Source: an uncultured Candidatus Saccharibacteria bacterium (lineage in GTDB: Bacteria > Patescibacteriota > Saccharimonadia > Saccharimonadales > Saccharimonadaceae). Taken from it: a stretch of DNA of 64,000 nt. The position numbers and the translations under genes were made by a program. The notes under the pieces were generated by a model. That model did no database searches, was not told the origin of the DNA, and was given only the letters and a program-made list of their open reading frames with translations. Where the stretch lies: positions 1 to 64,000 of the forward strand of contig CAMVRN010000002.1 in assembly GCA_947169915.1 (NCBI GenBank), in the 5' to 3' direction. This document shows, one piece after another, positions 1 through 8,317 of this stretch; position 1 is the first letter of the stretch, and every line of letters starts with the position of its first letter.

Positions 1-55
1 TTTCTGGAGTGTGAATGCCCCAAATGTGTTTTTCTTCCATTATTTCGTTATTCAT
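1..55 (-). CDS. Truncated N-terminus of unknown protein (runs off window)
   Basis: Only the first 18 codons are inside the window. They read MNNEIMEEKHIWGIHTPE from an ATG at 55, with an AAAGGT Shine-Dalgarno-like site about six bases upstream. A short aromatic WGIH segment at the N-terminus is known from some restriction-like proteins whose first domain begins this way, but too little is visible to name a family. The gene reads leftward out of the window, like its neighbours up to 4654. Confidence 0.5.
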   Translation of the reverse strand, partial: MNNEIMEEKHIWGIHTPE

Positions 56-134
56 TATTGACCTTTATAGTATGTTCGTATTGTTTTAATTATAACATAG
101 TAGGCAATAACGTATTTTTGGGCGTGTTTAATTA

Positions 135-392
135 TTAATCCTTTTTCCATCTTTTAAGCGTAGGGAATACCTTGGTGCAGTATTCTTTCATCTGCTCATT
201 AGTCATACCGGCTTGTTCACCGATTTTTGAACACATCTCGATATATTCTTCCATGGATACTTTATCGACAAACTCGCCGTCTTTGTAGCACCACTTGCAA
301 TAATCTTTATTGACGTTGCCGTATTTTTCAGTAGCATACATATCTTCTGAAGTAAGTGGCATCGCGCAGCTTTGGCAAATAATTTGTTCCAT
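135..392 (-). CDS. Small putative zinc-ribbon protein
   Basis: An 85-residue protein. It opens with a CxxC pair (CQSC) followed by a Met-Pro-Leu, and a second pair, CKWC, lies near residue 33, so one zinc ion is probably held by four cysteines. The spacing and the CAMPL segment resemble the small 'putative zinc ribbon' family that is common as stand-alone proteins. The C-terminal half is helical and charged. An AAAGGAT Shine-Dalgarno site precedes the ATG at 392. The cellular role is unknown. A second small CxxC protein with the same CxMPL layout lies at 8061-8279. Confidence 0.7.
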   Translation of the reverse strand: MEQIICQSCAMPLTSEDMYATEKYGNVNKDYCKWCYKDGEFVDKVSMEEYIEMCSKIGEQAGMTNEQMKEYCTKVFPTLKRWKKD

Positions 393-419
393 AAAAGATC
401 CTTTGTTTACTTACTATAA

Positions 420-713
420 TTATATCATTGACATTGTAGTTCTTTTATTTTCTCCATTGTCATTGTTTTAAGCCCCTACGGTTCTAGTAAAGCTATAAAT
501 CCTTAAAAGTTCGAATCTCTTTGCCTGTATATGTATACCTCAGAACTCGCAAGGCATCAGAATAGGGCAGTCTTTCTTAGGTATAACCTTGATTTTCGCA
601 GTGTATTCGGGGTGGTCAATACACCAGTCCACCACCATGCATAACCGAGTAAGGTAGTCTTCTCGCCCCTCACCAAATGAAAGAATTATTGAGCTCGACG
701 AAAGGCGGTGTTT
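420..713 (-). other. Intergenic region with an in-frame open extension downstream of the MmcQ-like gene
   Basis: No complete gene was recognised here. Directly after the TAA of the MmcQ/YjbR gene (714-716) the same reading frame stays open for 57 codons, to a TGA at 540-542. The composition looks like protein: it contains GEGREDYLTRLCMVVDWCID and ends PILMPCEF. There is no in-frame ATG until the VVDW segment and no Shine-Dalgarno site. It may be a decayed domain, a suppressed-stop extension, or chance. Confidence 0.35.
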
Positions 714-1088
714 TTATTTGGCTGAAAGTAAGTAGCTTTTCTTAATGAGTTCAAATATTAGTCCGTTCGGTAAAGTCCCATCAAGCCAAATAGTGATCCA
801 GTTGTTCTTATTCATGTGATAAGCCGGGAAGATATGGTCACTCGTTTCGGCGAAGTCATAAGTCTGATTTTTATCGAACTTGAGATTAATAACGTCGATT
901 GCTTTATCTTCTTTTAGCCCCAGACTCTTGCTGGATATAGTTGCTACTAATGCAAACCATTTCTTGTTATTGTTATGGCGGAAGACTGCGTAACCTGGAT
1001 AGCGATCTGGCCACAAGAATTCTGGATTCGCTCCATATTCAGATTTAATATGTCTCACTACTATATTCGCTTGTCTTTTCTCGCTCAT
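714..1088 (-). CDS. MmcQ/YjbR (DUF419) family protein
   Basis: A 124-residue protein matching the MmcQ/YjbR fold. It has a central strand reading GYAVFRHNNNKKWFALV, then a VINLKFD segment, and an HMNKNNWITIWLDG segment near the C-terminus, which is the characteristic 'HMNK.HW' motif. Family members are small single-domain proteins with a DNA-binding-like fold and no firmly known role. The length is typical. It lies two bases downstream of the cyclophilin-like gene and is probably co-transcribed with it. The frame continues open beyond the stop codon (see 420-713). Confidence 0.85.
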   Translation of the reverse strand: MSEKRQANIVVRHIKSEYGANPEFLWPDRYPGYAVFRHNNNKKWFALVATISSKSLGLKEDKAIDVINLKFDKNQTYDFAETSDHIFPAYHMNKNNWITIWLDGTLPNGLIFELIKKSYLLSAK

Positions 1089-1090
1089 TT

Positions 1091-1582
1091 TTATTTCACG
1101 TCAATACTTATTGAGATATTTCCATCATCTAGGCTTGGCAAATTGTTAATATGCCCAATTTTTGAGTAGCTATAACTTGTGTCGAATGATTCGTAGAAGA
1201 TTACGAGACAGTTATCGCCAAACAACATTACATCACCGGCTTCGATGTGCTTCGGACTGTAAGTATTTGTTGGTAGAGATTCATCTAAATATGCATATTT
1301 TTCATTGTCGTTTAAGTCATTCATTGAAAGTTCTAGTGGCAATAGTTTTATTAGGGCCGAAGTTGTGGAATTGTTCTCTAAATTTATTTCAAATTTCTCG
1401 TCATTAATATTGATATAAATTTTATTCATAGTTATCTCCTCATTATCCATCGGTTGATTTGTTTCAGGCGAAAGATTTGGCTCTTTACCTGGTTCTTTGT
1501 TGCTCATCGTGACTGTTGTGACGACAACAGAAACGATTATTGCAATCAAGATTGGAATAGAGACAGCTAGCTTTTTATTCAT
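1091..1582 (-). CDS. Membrane-anchored cyclophilin-like protein
   Basis: A 163-residue protein. Residues 5-27 form one hydrophobic N-terminal helix with no lipobox cysteine. A short Pro/Glu linker follows, then a small beta-rich domain of about 110 residues starting IYININDEKFEINLENN. The later GDVMLFGDNCLVIFYES and SKIGHINN segments match the cyclophilin-like (DUF4430/DUF3830-type) small beta-barrel family. The domain should face outside the cell. A GAGGG Shine-Dalgarno site precedes the ATG at 1582. Whether it has isomerase activity cannot be judged from the sequence. Confidence 0.65.
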   Translation of the reverse strand: MNKKLAVSIPILIAIIVSVVVTTVTMSNKEPGKEPNLSPETNQPMDNEEITMNKIYININDEKFEINLENNSTTSALIKLLPLELSMNDLNDNEKYAYLDESLPTNTYSPKHIEAGDVMLFGDNCLVIFYESFDTSYSYSKIGHINNLPSLDDGNISISIDVK

Positions 1583-1763
1583 TTAACCCTCAAACTTTCT
1601 TTTAGGAACTTTCTGCGGTTTGCTGTTCAGCATTCTATTTATTATTATATCATTGGCGTTGTCTTCTTTTCTTCGCTGTTATCGTTTTAGGTTTCTGTGG
1701 CCCTAACTAAGCCGTTTGTTTTAAAAACTCGACTTCTTCGGCTATGTATGTACCCCCAGGAGT

Positions 1764-2585
1764 TTAACGCTTGGTAAGTACTACTTTGCATACAATGTAG
1801 GTAATAATAAGGGCTACTAAATTAACTACAACTACTGTAGCTCCAGTCGGGGAGGTGATTAGGTAAGAAATTATTAAACCTAGAATGAAATTTATTACTG
1901 AAATTAGCACCGAATATATCACTACGCGTCCAAATGATTTTGAAAATTGTACAGCAATAAGCGTCGGAAAGATGATTAGACTTGAAATTAGAAGCGCGCC
2001 GAGCAATCTCATGCCGAACACAATAATAAGTGAGCAGGTTATCGCAAAAACCGCATCGTAAATATTTGTCTTTATACCAATTGCTTTTGCAAAATCTTCA
2101 TCGAAAGTAATTGCAAAAATACGATTATGCGCAAATACGTATAGTAAGACAACTAAGATTGTTAAGGCTAAGCTCAACCAAACGTCGCTCCATCCGATTG
2201 ATAATATACTTCCGAAGAGATAGCTATTAAGGTCAATATTGACGCCTTTCGTTAGCGAGATTGCCATCGTGCCGATTGCCAAGCTCGAAGCAGAGAGTAG
2301 CGCAATCAAAGCATCGCCATTAGCTTTTTTATTATTGCTTAGTTTTAGGACGAAGAATGACGCTATGACGACAACCGGTATGGCGAACCAAAGCGGTGCA
2401 AAGTTTAGCACCGTTGCGATTGCAAAAGCACCGAACGTTGTGTGCGATAAGCCGTCTCCAATCATGGAGTTTTTGCGAAGTACGAGTGATACACCTACGA
2501 GCGCCGCACAAATGGAGATAAGAAGCCCCACAATAAGGGCGCGTTGCATAAAAGCGTATGAAAGCATTTCAGTTAACCAGCTCAT
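1764..2585 (-). CDS. znuB: Metal ABC transporter permease (ZnuB family)
   Basis: A 273-residue integral membrane protein with about eight hydrophobic segments. It fits the ABC-3 family, which moves zinc or manganese through the inner membrane. The RKNSMIGDGLSHTTFGAFAI segment near residue 38 is the family's conserved coupling region (SL.GDALSH.). It is the last gene of the regulator-ZnuA-ZnuC-ZnuB operon, and its start overlaps the ZnuC stop by four bases (ATGA), so translation is coupled. Length is normal. Zinc rather than manganese is inferred from the His/Glu-rich loop of the binding protein and the Fur-type regulator. Confidence 0.92.
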   Translation of the reverse strand: MSWLTEMLSYAFMQRALIVGLLISICAALVGVSLVLRKNSMIGDGLSHTTFGAFAIATVLNFAPLWFAIPVVVIASFFVLKLSNNKKANGDALIALLSASSLAIGTMAISLTKGVNIDLNSYLFGSILSIGWSDVWLSLALTILVVLLYVFAHNRIFAITFDEDFAKAIGIKTNIYDAVFAITCSLIIVFGMRLLGALLISSLIIFPTLIAVQFSKSFGRVVIYSVLISVINFILGLIISYLITSPTGATVVVVNLVALIITYIVCKVVLTKR

Positions 2586-3259
2586 TTGTAGCTCCTTAGA
2601 TAATCAGATGTCGAATAGCACTCAACTTTCGCTTCTTTAATGCTAATAATTTTATTTCCGATTAAATCCTCGGCATCTAAATCGTGCGTAATCATAATAA
2701 TCGTAAGGCCGGACTTATTTAATTCCCTTAATTCGTCGTAGAATTTTTTGCGAGATTTGTAGTCCAGATTATTTGACGGTTCATCTAAGATTAGAACTTT
2801 TGAAGTGGCGGCAAGAGCTCTAGCGAGCAAAACCTTTTGTTTCTGACCGCCAGAAAGGGTAGAAAAACTAGTATTTTTTAGCCCTAAAATGCCAAGTTGT
2901 TTCAAAGCTTTTTCTGCTTTATCCCTGTCTTCTTTGCGATAAAAGGCTTTGATGCCAAGCTGCCCCAAGGTGCCAGAAAGCACAATTTCTATAACCGTAG
3001 CTGGAAAATTTAAGTCTGTTTTAGTATCTTGAGGCAAAAATCCGATTGATTCCCGTTTAATATCATCCCCAAATACAATCTTTCCAGAATCTGGCTTAAT
3101 GAGGCCCAGTATAGCTTTTATGAGGGTGCTTTTCCCTGAGCCATTTGCGCCAACAACGCAAACGAAATCTTGCTCGTCAATTACAAAGTTAGCGGAATTG
3201 ATTACATTATTCGAACCATAGCTTATGGAGAGATTTTTTGCGAGAATCGCGTGACTCAT
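2582..3259 (-). CDS. znuC: Metal ABC transporter ATP-binding protein (ZnuC family)
   Basis: A 225-residue ABC ATPase. Walker A is GANGSGKSTLI near residue 38, the Q-loop is FLPQDTKTD, the signature is LSGGQKQKVLLARAL, and Walker B is VLILDEPSNNLD, followed by the MITHD switch histidine. It has no extra C-terminal domain. It energises uptake through the ZnuB permease encoded immediately downstream. The ATG lies one base after the ZnuA stop, so the three importer genes form one transcript. Confidence 0.93.
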   Translation of the reverse strand: MSHAILAKNLSISYGSNNVINSANFVIDEQDFVCVVGANGSGKSTLIKAILGLIKPDSGKIVFGDDIKRESIGFLPQDTKTDLNFPATVIEIVLSGTLGQLGIKAFYRKEDRDKAEKALKQLGILGLKNTSFSTLSGGQKQKVLLARALAATSKVLILDEPSNNLDYKSRKKFYDELRELNKSGLTIIMITHDLDAEDLIGNKIISIKEAKVECYSTSDYLRSYK

Positions 3260-3260
3260 A

Positions 3261-4250
3261 TTATTTTAATGCTTCCTTTAATACTTCGATGTTATTTTCC
3301 ATGATATCTGCATAGGTTATGCCTTTTTCAAAGTCTTCACTAGAAATATTGTGCGCTGCATTCAAAGTCATCACCTTTGCGCCGACCACGTCTGCAATAC
3401 TTTTTGCTAGTTTATCTGAAGTCAATTCGATTTTTAGAATTGTTTTAATGTTGTCAGACTTCGCTTTATTGATTAGAAAAGCAATTGTCTTGCTGCTAGC
3501 TTCAGTTTGTTCGGAACACCCCGGGAAAGCTGCGTAATAATCTAGACCGTATTCATCTACGAAATAACGGAACGGGAAGCGGTCACCAAAGATTAGCTCT
3601 TTTTTATTGCTACTCGTTACGACATTGCGAATTTTTTGGTCGATATCGGATAAACGGAGCGTATAGGCGTTTGCGTTTTTTGCATAGGCGTCTTCGTTTT
3701 CTGGATGGATTTTAGATAACTTATCCTTTATTCCATTTACTAATCTCATTGCATTAACCGGACTCGTCCAAATGTGTTCATCGTATTCAACTTCTTCTTC
3801 GTCATGATGATGTTCATGCTCTTCGTGGCTTTCTTCGGATTCGTGTTCATCTTCTTCCATGCCTTCAGATAATTCTTCTTCTTTTGCTTCAACTAAATCC
3901 ATGAGACGTAAAGTTTTTTCTTCTGGCATCTCATTGTTTTTCAGTAAATCTTCGACCCATTCGTCCGATTCGCCGCCGACATAGATAAATAAATCAGCGT
4001 TTTTGATATTAATAATATCTTCTGGTGTTGGCTCAAAGTCGTGCATCTCAGCCCCAGGTTTGAGGAACATGGAGACATCGGATTTGTCGCCGGTAACGGC
4101 GCGTGCAAAATCGTAGCCGACAAAACTTGACGAGATAATATTCGTAGTCTTTCTGTTCTGGCTAAGCTTCATAATTGCAAAAATACAAGTGCCCACAATA
4201 ATCGCAATTGCTAGTATTCCACCGATAATTTTAGGTAATCTATTTTTCAT
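3261..4250 (-). CDS. znuA: Metal ABC transporter substrate-binding protein (ZnuA family)
   Basis: About 329 residues from the ATG at 4250, chosen because AGGAG lies just upstream; an upstream in-frame ATG at 4271 overlaps the regulator gene and lacks such a site. An N-terminal hydrophobic anchor lacks a clear lipobox. The domain follows the ZnuA/TroA pattern: a first ligand in AEMHDFEPTPED, a Glu/His-rich loop near residues 130-160 (EEHEHHHDEEE), a second histidine in DEHIWTSP, and a GDRFPFRYF segment where many relatives have the third His. It captures metal outside the membrane and delivers it to ZnuB. Confidence 0.9.
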   Translation of the reverse strand: MKNRLPKIIGGILAIAIIVGTCIFAIMKLSQNRKTTNIISSSFVGYDFARAVTGDKSDVSMFLKPGAEMHDFEPTPEDIINIKNADLFIYVGGESDEWVEDLLKNNEMPEEKTLRLMDLVEAKEEELSEGMEEDEHESEESHEEHEHHHDEEEVEYDEHIWTSPVNAMRLVNGIKDKLSKIHPENEDAYAKNANAYTLRLSDIDQKIRNVVTSSNKKELIFGDRFPFRYFVDEYGLDYYAAFPGCSEQTEASSKTIAFLINKAKSDNIKTILKIELTSDKLAKSIADVVGAKVMTLNAAHNISSEDFEKGITYADIMENNIEVLKEALK

Positions 4251-4258
4251 TATTTCTC

Positions 4259-4654
4259 CTATGCTCCGCATTTATCGCAGATTCCGTAAATAGTAATGTC
4301 TTTTTGGTCTATTTTAAAATGGTGTTTATTTTTGAAGTGTTTCGAGAGTGTGTCTAATTCATCGCAATCTGCGTGTGTTAACTTACCGCATGACTCGCAC
4401 TTTAGAAGGCAATGACCAACGTGATTACATTTTTCTAACACCCGGTAGTGCAACGTCCCGTCGCTTCCCATGTTCTTGGAAAGGATGTTATCTTTTACTA
4501 GTCCGTTGACCACACGATAAACAGTAGTTAGGCCGATTGTTTGGTCTTTTTCGTTCAGTTTAGTGAATAGTTCTTTGACAGTGAACTCATTTTTGTAGTT
4601 CTTAATACTATGTTCAATGAGTTCTTTTTGCTTAGTTTTATACGACTCTCTCAT
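4259..4654 (-). CDS. Fur-family metalloregulator (Zur/PerR-like)
   Basis: About 131 residues from the ATG at 4654. An upstream in-frame ATG at 4720 is rejected because the stretch 4668-4716 holds the promoter and operator. The N-terminal winged helix includes the recognition helix GLTTVYRVVNGLVKDNI. The C-terminal half has two CxxC pairs (CESC, CDKC) for structural zinc and His/Asp/Cys positions for a regulatory metal. It is the first gene before ZnuA-ZnuC-ZnuB, and a palindrome lies between its own -10 box and start codon, so it probably represses the whole operon when metal is plentiful. A zinc-sensing (Zur) role is inferred from the neighbours. Confidence 0.88.
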   Translation of the reverse strand: MRESYKTKQKELIEHSIKNYKNEFTVKELFTKLNEKDQTIGLTTVYRVVNGLVKDNILSKNMGSDGTLHYRVLEKCNHVGHCLLKCESCGKLTHADCDELDTLSKHFKNKHHFKIDQKDITIYGICDKCGA

Positions 4655-4667
4655 ATTTAATCCAATT

Positions 4668-4716
4668 TGAAAACGGTTTTCATTTTCAATTATACTAAGC
4701 CTGACGAGAAAGTCAA
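4668..4716 (-). promoter_or_regulatory. Promoter and palindromic operator of the fur-like/znu operon
   Basis: Reading the minus strand: -35 TTGACT (4711-4716), a 16-base spacer, -10 TATAAT (4689-4694). Just downstream is a perfect 7-1-7 inverted repeat, TGAAAAC-C-GTTTTCA (4668-4682), placed where bound repressor would block transcription. Fur-family proteins bind AT-rich dyads of this general size. Confidence 0.8.
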
Positions 4717-4809
4717 ACATTGACAGGCAAAAAGAATCACAAAACGGACAGTTGTTTTTTTAAAACTTTTATGTTTAAATAATGTTAAGCACTTTTTTAA
4801 GGAGGTCAT

Positions 4810-6318
4810 GTGAGAAAAACAAAAACTTTTACATTCGCAGTCTTAACAGCATTAATAATATCGATGATACAGTCACCGACGGCTCAAGCGGCGGATAGTT
4901 GTTTGGTAACGACGCCGTATCAGGAGAATATAGAGAGTGACCCGTATTATAGTGATGCTTTTTATGTGAGAGTCGGGAGTGTTTGCGAAATAAAACTTTA
5001 CGACATGGACATAAGTTTTGCCAACATAGATACTGTTGAAGGTTTGATACCGCTTCATTCAGATAATAACGATAGTCTCAGTAATGTTAAGGACTTTAAT
5101 CGTGAGTTACGAATGAAGTGGAGCGGAAGCGATGACGAGCAAGAGGGCGTTGACTATGTTGAGTTTAGTCCAGATGAATCAGGAGATGACCTTTTTGGGT
5201 ATTGGTACGTGGTCCCAATGTCGAGCTTGAATCCACCAGCGACTTTTAAGCGTAACATGCCAATAACAATCAATTCTGCTCATTATGAGGTTAATGGGGA
5301 GATGAGAGAGATTAGTAATTTGGTGTTGGATTCGGTTTTGGCTAAAATGCCGGACGATACAAAAGAAACGTTGATGATTAGTGGGGTAGAAAAACAATCC
5401 GTGTCTTACACTGAACATCCAGTAGTGCTTGCGGGCGAATTAACGGTTGAAGAAAACGATGACGGTATTACAGCGGAAGATTTGACGGAGCACTATTATA
5501 TATACGACTATTACGATTCGTCTTTTACTCCTATCGAACGTCCAACTGAACCAGGAGAGTTTTATCTAGTTGAATATACATTCGAGAACGATAATTATAG
5601 AGCATCGCTCAGAGTGCCTTTCGCTATTAAAGATTATATAATGGTTGATACTAGTATCTATGCTGGTCGTGGCGAGGTATCTGCGCCAGCTTTCGTTGAC
5701 ATGGGTGGTGATTTGCATGTTGATATTGTTGCCGACGAGAGCTATGAAGTAGTATGGGTAGAACATAGTGGCAATGACGTAACTGAGCTTTTAAACGAAG
5801 ATGGCTCTCTCGATATCGAGGGTGTCGAGGAGGACGCCGAAATTGTGGTCGCTTTCCGCCGATTTTACCAGGTTACCGAAGGCGACGACGGCGAGCATAC
5901 TTTGGAGAGTGGCGACGGCTTATCATTCGTTGTCGATAAAGACTCTGCTAGCTATACCGCTGGAGAGGTGCTAGTTATCGTGGATGATGAACCTGTAGAC
6001 TTGAACAACGACGTTGTTATCGAGCCAGAAATAAAAACCATAACACTACTTAGCGAATACCTAGATACGTTGGCGGTTGGCGAGCATAATGTTGAATTCT
6101 TCTTTAACGATAATGGAGATGAACTTGCCGGAATAGCCAGAGCGAGTTTCACGATTGTAAAAGACGCCGAAGATTCGGAACCATTGGTGCCAAATACTGG
6201 TGTGTTCACTGGCAAAAACGGCTCGGCGGAGATGGTGGGATTTGTAGCGACGATGGTTATGATGATTGGCGCTTTAGGATTCGTTCTAATTAGGAAAAAG
6301 GCTAAAGGAAATAAATAA
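4810..6318 (+). CDS. Secreted surface protein with X2-like domain and VPNTG sorting signal
   Basis: A 502-residue protein starting at GTG (4810), with GGAGG five bases upstream. The signal peptide runs to about residue 27 (cut after TAQA). The body is acidic and beta-rich. Residues 350-460 include ITLLSEYLDTLAVGEHNVEF, which resembles the immunoglobulin-like X2 carbohydrate-associated module. The C-terminus is a complete cell-wall or membrane sorting signal: VPNTG, a hydrophobic helix, then RKKAKGNK. No sortase gene is in this window. It shares a one-base stop/start overlap with the hydrolase gene that follows, so the two are probably made together and displayed on the cell surface. Confidence 0.75.
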   Translation: MRKTKTFTFAVLTALIISMIQSPTAQAADSCLVTTPYQENIESDPYYSDAFYVRVGSVCEIKLYDMDISFANIDTVEGLIPLHSDNNDSLSNVKDFNRELRMKWSGSDDEQEGVDYVEFSPDESGDDLFGYWYVVPMSSLNPPATFKRNMPITINSAHYEVNGEMREISNLVLDSVLAKMPDDTKETLMISGVEKQSVSYTEHPVVLAGELTVEENDDGITAEDLTEHYYIYDYYDSSFTPIERPTEPGEFYLVEYTFENDNYRASLRVPFAIKDYIMVDTSIYAGRGEVSAPAFVDMGGDLHVDIVADESYEVVWVEHSGNDVTELLNEDGSLDIEGVEEDAEIVVAFRRFYQVTEGDDGEHTLESGDGLSFVVDKDSASYTAGEVLVIVDDEPVDLNNDVVIEPEIKTITLLSEYLDTLAVGEHNVEFFFNDNGDELAGIARASFTIVKDAEDSEPLVPNTGVFTGKNGSAEMVGFVATMVMMIGALGFVLIRKKAKGNK

Positions 6319-7982
6319 TGCGGGCATTAAACTTCAAGGTTAAGAAGCTATTAATCGTTGGGTTAGTGGCGGGGCTGACTCTTGGCGGGTTGGCGATTGA
6401 TTGTGCACGAGCGGAAAATGCGAATGAAATTACGGTGACTTATCCATATTATGGGTTCGTGGAAGATTCAGAAAATCCTTGGAGTACGGTTTACGATGCA
6501 TTGGATGAAACTGGAGAGGTTCAGTATAGCGATGCATTTTTCGATGAGCCTTCGCCTGGCGACCATGCTAAACTAAGGGCGGCGTCTTACGCTTTGGCGC
6601 TTGCTGGCTATGAGAATCAAAAGGATGGCTATCCAGCGGATGCTTCTAGCCCCAATCCGAAATTATACGATATGCTTACGCAGATGGGATTTTCGGACAT
6701 GAAAAGTTGGGATATCTCGTCGGAAGAAGACGGACATTCTTTTGGTACGACTATTGGACATAAAGAGTTGAGTTCGGGACAGGATTTAATTGTAGTTGCA
6801 CCAAGAAACTATAATTATTTAACGGAATGGCTATCGAACTTTAATGTGGGGGCTAGCGGCGACCATGCGGGATTCTCCGAATCGGCGGGGCTAGTTGTTG
6901 ATAGATTTGACCAGTATGTTTCAATGTACGGGTTTGAAAACTATAAAGTTTGGGTGGTTGGCTATTCGCGAGGCGGAGCAGTGGTTGACTTGTTTGCCAA
7001 AAATATCAATGCGAATATCGCTAATTATAGTATGTCGGCGGATGATTTTTATGTTTATACTTTTGGCGCGCCGAGAGCAAGCGTGACTGAGACTAAATAC
7101 GCGAATATTCATGACGTGAAAGATGGTAATGATTTGTTGCTGGGGTATTTATTCCCGGAAGCTTGGGGATTTTATAACACTGGCGTTTATGAGGAGATTC
7201 ATCCAGCGGATATTACGATAACAACGGTGATGGTGGATATTTCTGACCTTGCCGACAGTAGTAGTGCGATGAATTTGCTTTCTACGAACGAGGGCATCAC
7301 GAAAGATGTCGGGACAGAAAACGGACGAGATTTTATGGACGAATGGTTGGGTTTTGTGACAGAGAATGGTTTGACTCGTGAATATTTTGACACGGAAGTG
7401 AAGCCGCCGCTTTCGGCACTAATGAAAGTGTATCAGTCGAGGACACTTGATAAGCAGAGCGAGGTTTTAGACTTTATTAAAAGTACTGATGGCGGAATAG
7501 CTGGAAAAATAGCTGGCAACGCATTTATGGATTTGCTAAGTGGTGGGTATGGCAGTAACATGGAAGAGGCTTTGGCGAATTTTCCTCCGTATGTAGATTT
7601 GGTGAAGATTTTGAATGGTACGGCGGTAGAGGCTGATACCGATGAGTTCTTAAGTTATCTCACGAACTATATGGAAGATTATGATGATTACACTATGTCT
7701 GACACCGACCCTACGGTGACAGAGGAGGAATTTGCCATAATAAAGGATAGCTTGCCGAAGTTGATGAAGGCACTCGCACCTATCTTGGTTGCCGATGCGA
7801 GGTATACTCAGGCGACTTATGGCGAAAATTACTCTTTGTATTTTACTTACTCTTTGGTTAGCAATGCTGAGAATTTGGTGATTGGGCATATTCCGGAAAG
7901 TATTATGCCTATTTTGAAGAGTTTGATTGTTAGAGAGGAAGAGTTGATACCGAAGGTCCCGAATACTGGACAAGGGGCTTGA
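6318..7982 (+). CDS. Secreted lipase-like alpha/beta hydrolase with truncated VPNTG tail
   Basis: A 554-residue protein with a signal peptide (residues 1-31, ending near ARA). The nucleophile elbow GYSRGGA lies near residue 217, followed by a VYTFGAPRAS strand and a DVKDGND acid-loop candidate, as in class-3 lipases and Mbeg1-like (DUF2974) proteins. It should cleave ester or lipid substrates outside the cell. The C-terminus ends PKVPNTGQGA and then TGA, so a sorting motif is present but the membrane helix and basic tail are missing. The shared promoter and neighbour suggest both proteins act at the envelope. The exact substrate is unknown. Confidence 0.7.
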   Translation: MRALNFKVKKLLIVGLVAGLTLGGLAIDCARAENANEITVTYPYYGFVEDSENPWSTVYDALDETGEVQYSDAFFDEPSPGDHAKLRAASYALALAGYENQKDGYPADASSPNPKLYDMLTQMGFSDMKSWDISSEEDGHSFGTTIGHKELSSGQDLIVVAPRNYNYLTEWLSNFNVGASGDHAGFSESAGLVVDRFDQYVSMYGFENYKVWVVGYSRGGAVVDLFAKNINANIANYSMSADDFYVYTFGAPRASVTETKYANIHDVKDGNDLLLGYLFPEAWGFYNTGVYEEIHPADITITTVMVDISDLADSSSAMNLLSTNEGITKDVGTENGRDFMDEWLGFVTENGLTREYFDTEVKPPLSALMKVYQSRTLDKQSEVLDFIKSTDGGIAGKIAGNAFMDLLSGGYGSNMEEALANFPPYVDLVKILNGTAVEADTDEFLSYLTNYMEDYDDYTMSDTDPTVTEEEFAIIKDSLPKLMKALAPILVADARYTQATYGENYSLYFTYSLVSNAENLVIGHIPESIMPILKSLIVREEELIPKVPNTGQGA

Positions 7983-8060
7983 AACCGTTTTGTCCCGCTA
8001 TTAGAAAAGAATTTTGTGATTTCGCGTTTGGCATATTTTCTCTTTTTTTATTCTATTATT

Positions 8061-8279
8061 TTATTCGTCTTCATAATCTTCGAAGTCATCTTTACGTTCT
8101 TCGAAATCATCAAGGTCATCTTCACGCTCTTCGAAGTGGTCTTCCATTTCTTCTTGATGGTCGTGCAGTTCTTCGTATTGTTCTTCCTGACAATACTTGC
8201 AGATATGCATGAGGTAATCGTCAGGCTCGAGTGGCATTCCGCAGATATCACATGTTTTTTCCGAATCAAAGTCGTCCAT
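8061..8279 (-). CDS. Small zinc-ribbon protein with acidic tail
   Basis: A 72-residue protein. It opens with two cysteine pairs, CDIC and CKYC, about 17 residues apart, enough for one zinc site. The rest is an unbroken acidic tail of Asp, Glu and Phe repeats (DDFEERKDDFEDYEDE). The same CxMPL signature occurs in the protein at 135-392. The gene sits alone, opposite to its neighbours, and diverges from the Y-family polymerase gene. The function is unknown; an acidic tail is often seen in proteins that touch basic partners. Confidence 0.7.
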   Translation of the reverse strand: MDDFDSEKTCDICGMPLEPDDYLMHICKYCQEEQYEELHDHQEEMEDHFEEREDDLDDFEERKDDFEDYEDE

Positions 8280-8305
8280 ATTACTCCTTTGAAATAAGTA
8301 TACTA

Positions 8306-8311
8306 TATAAT
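8306..8311 (+). promoter_or_regulatory. -10 box for leaderless polymerase transcript
   Basis: TATAAT lies exactly six bases before the ATG at 8318, which puts the expected transcription start at or next to the start codon. No Shine-Dalgarno site is present. Confidence 0.65.
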
Positions 8312-8317
8312 ATATGT

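Noticed and set aside
8016..8297. Hydrophobic plus-strand reading frame after the hydrolase
   Set aside because: It lies opposite the acidic small gene at 8061-8279, whose Asp/Glu codons read as Ile/Phe/Leu on the other strand, so the hydrophobicity is a shadow; it is not a lost sorting tail.
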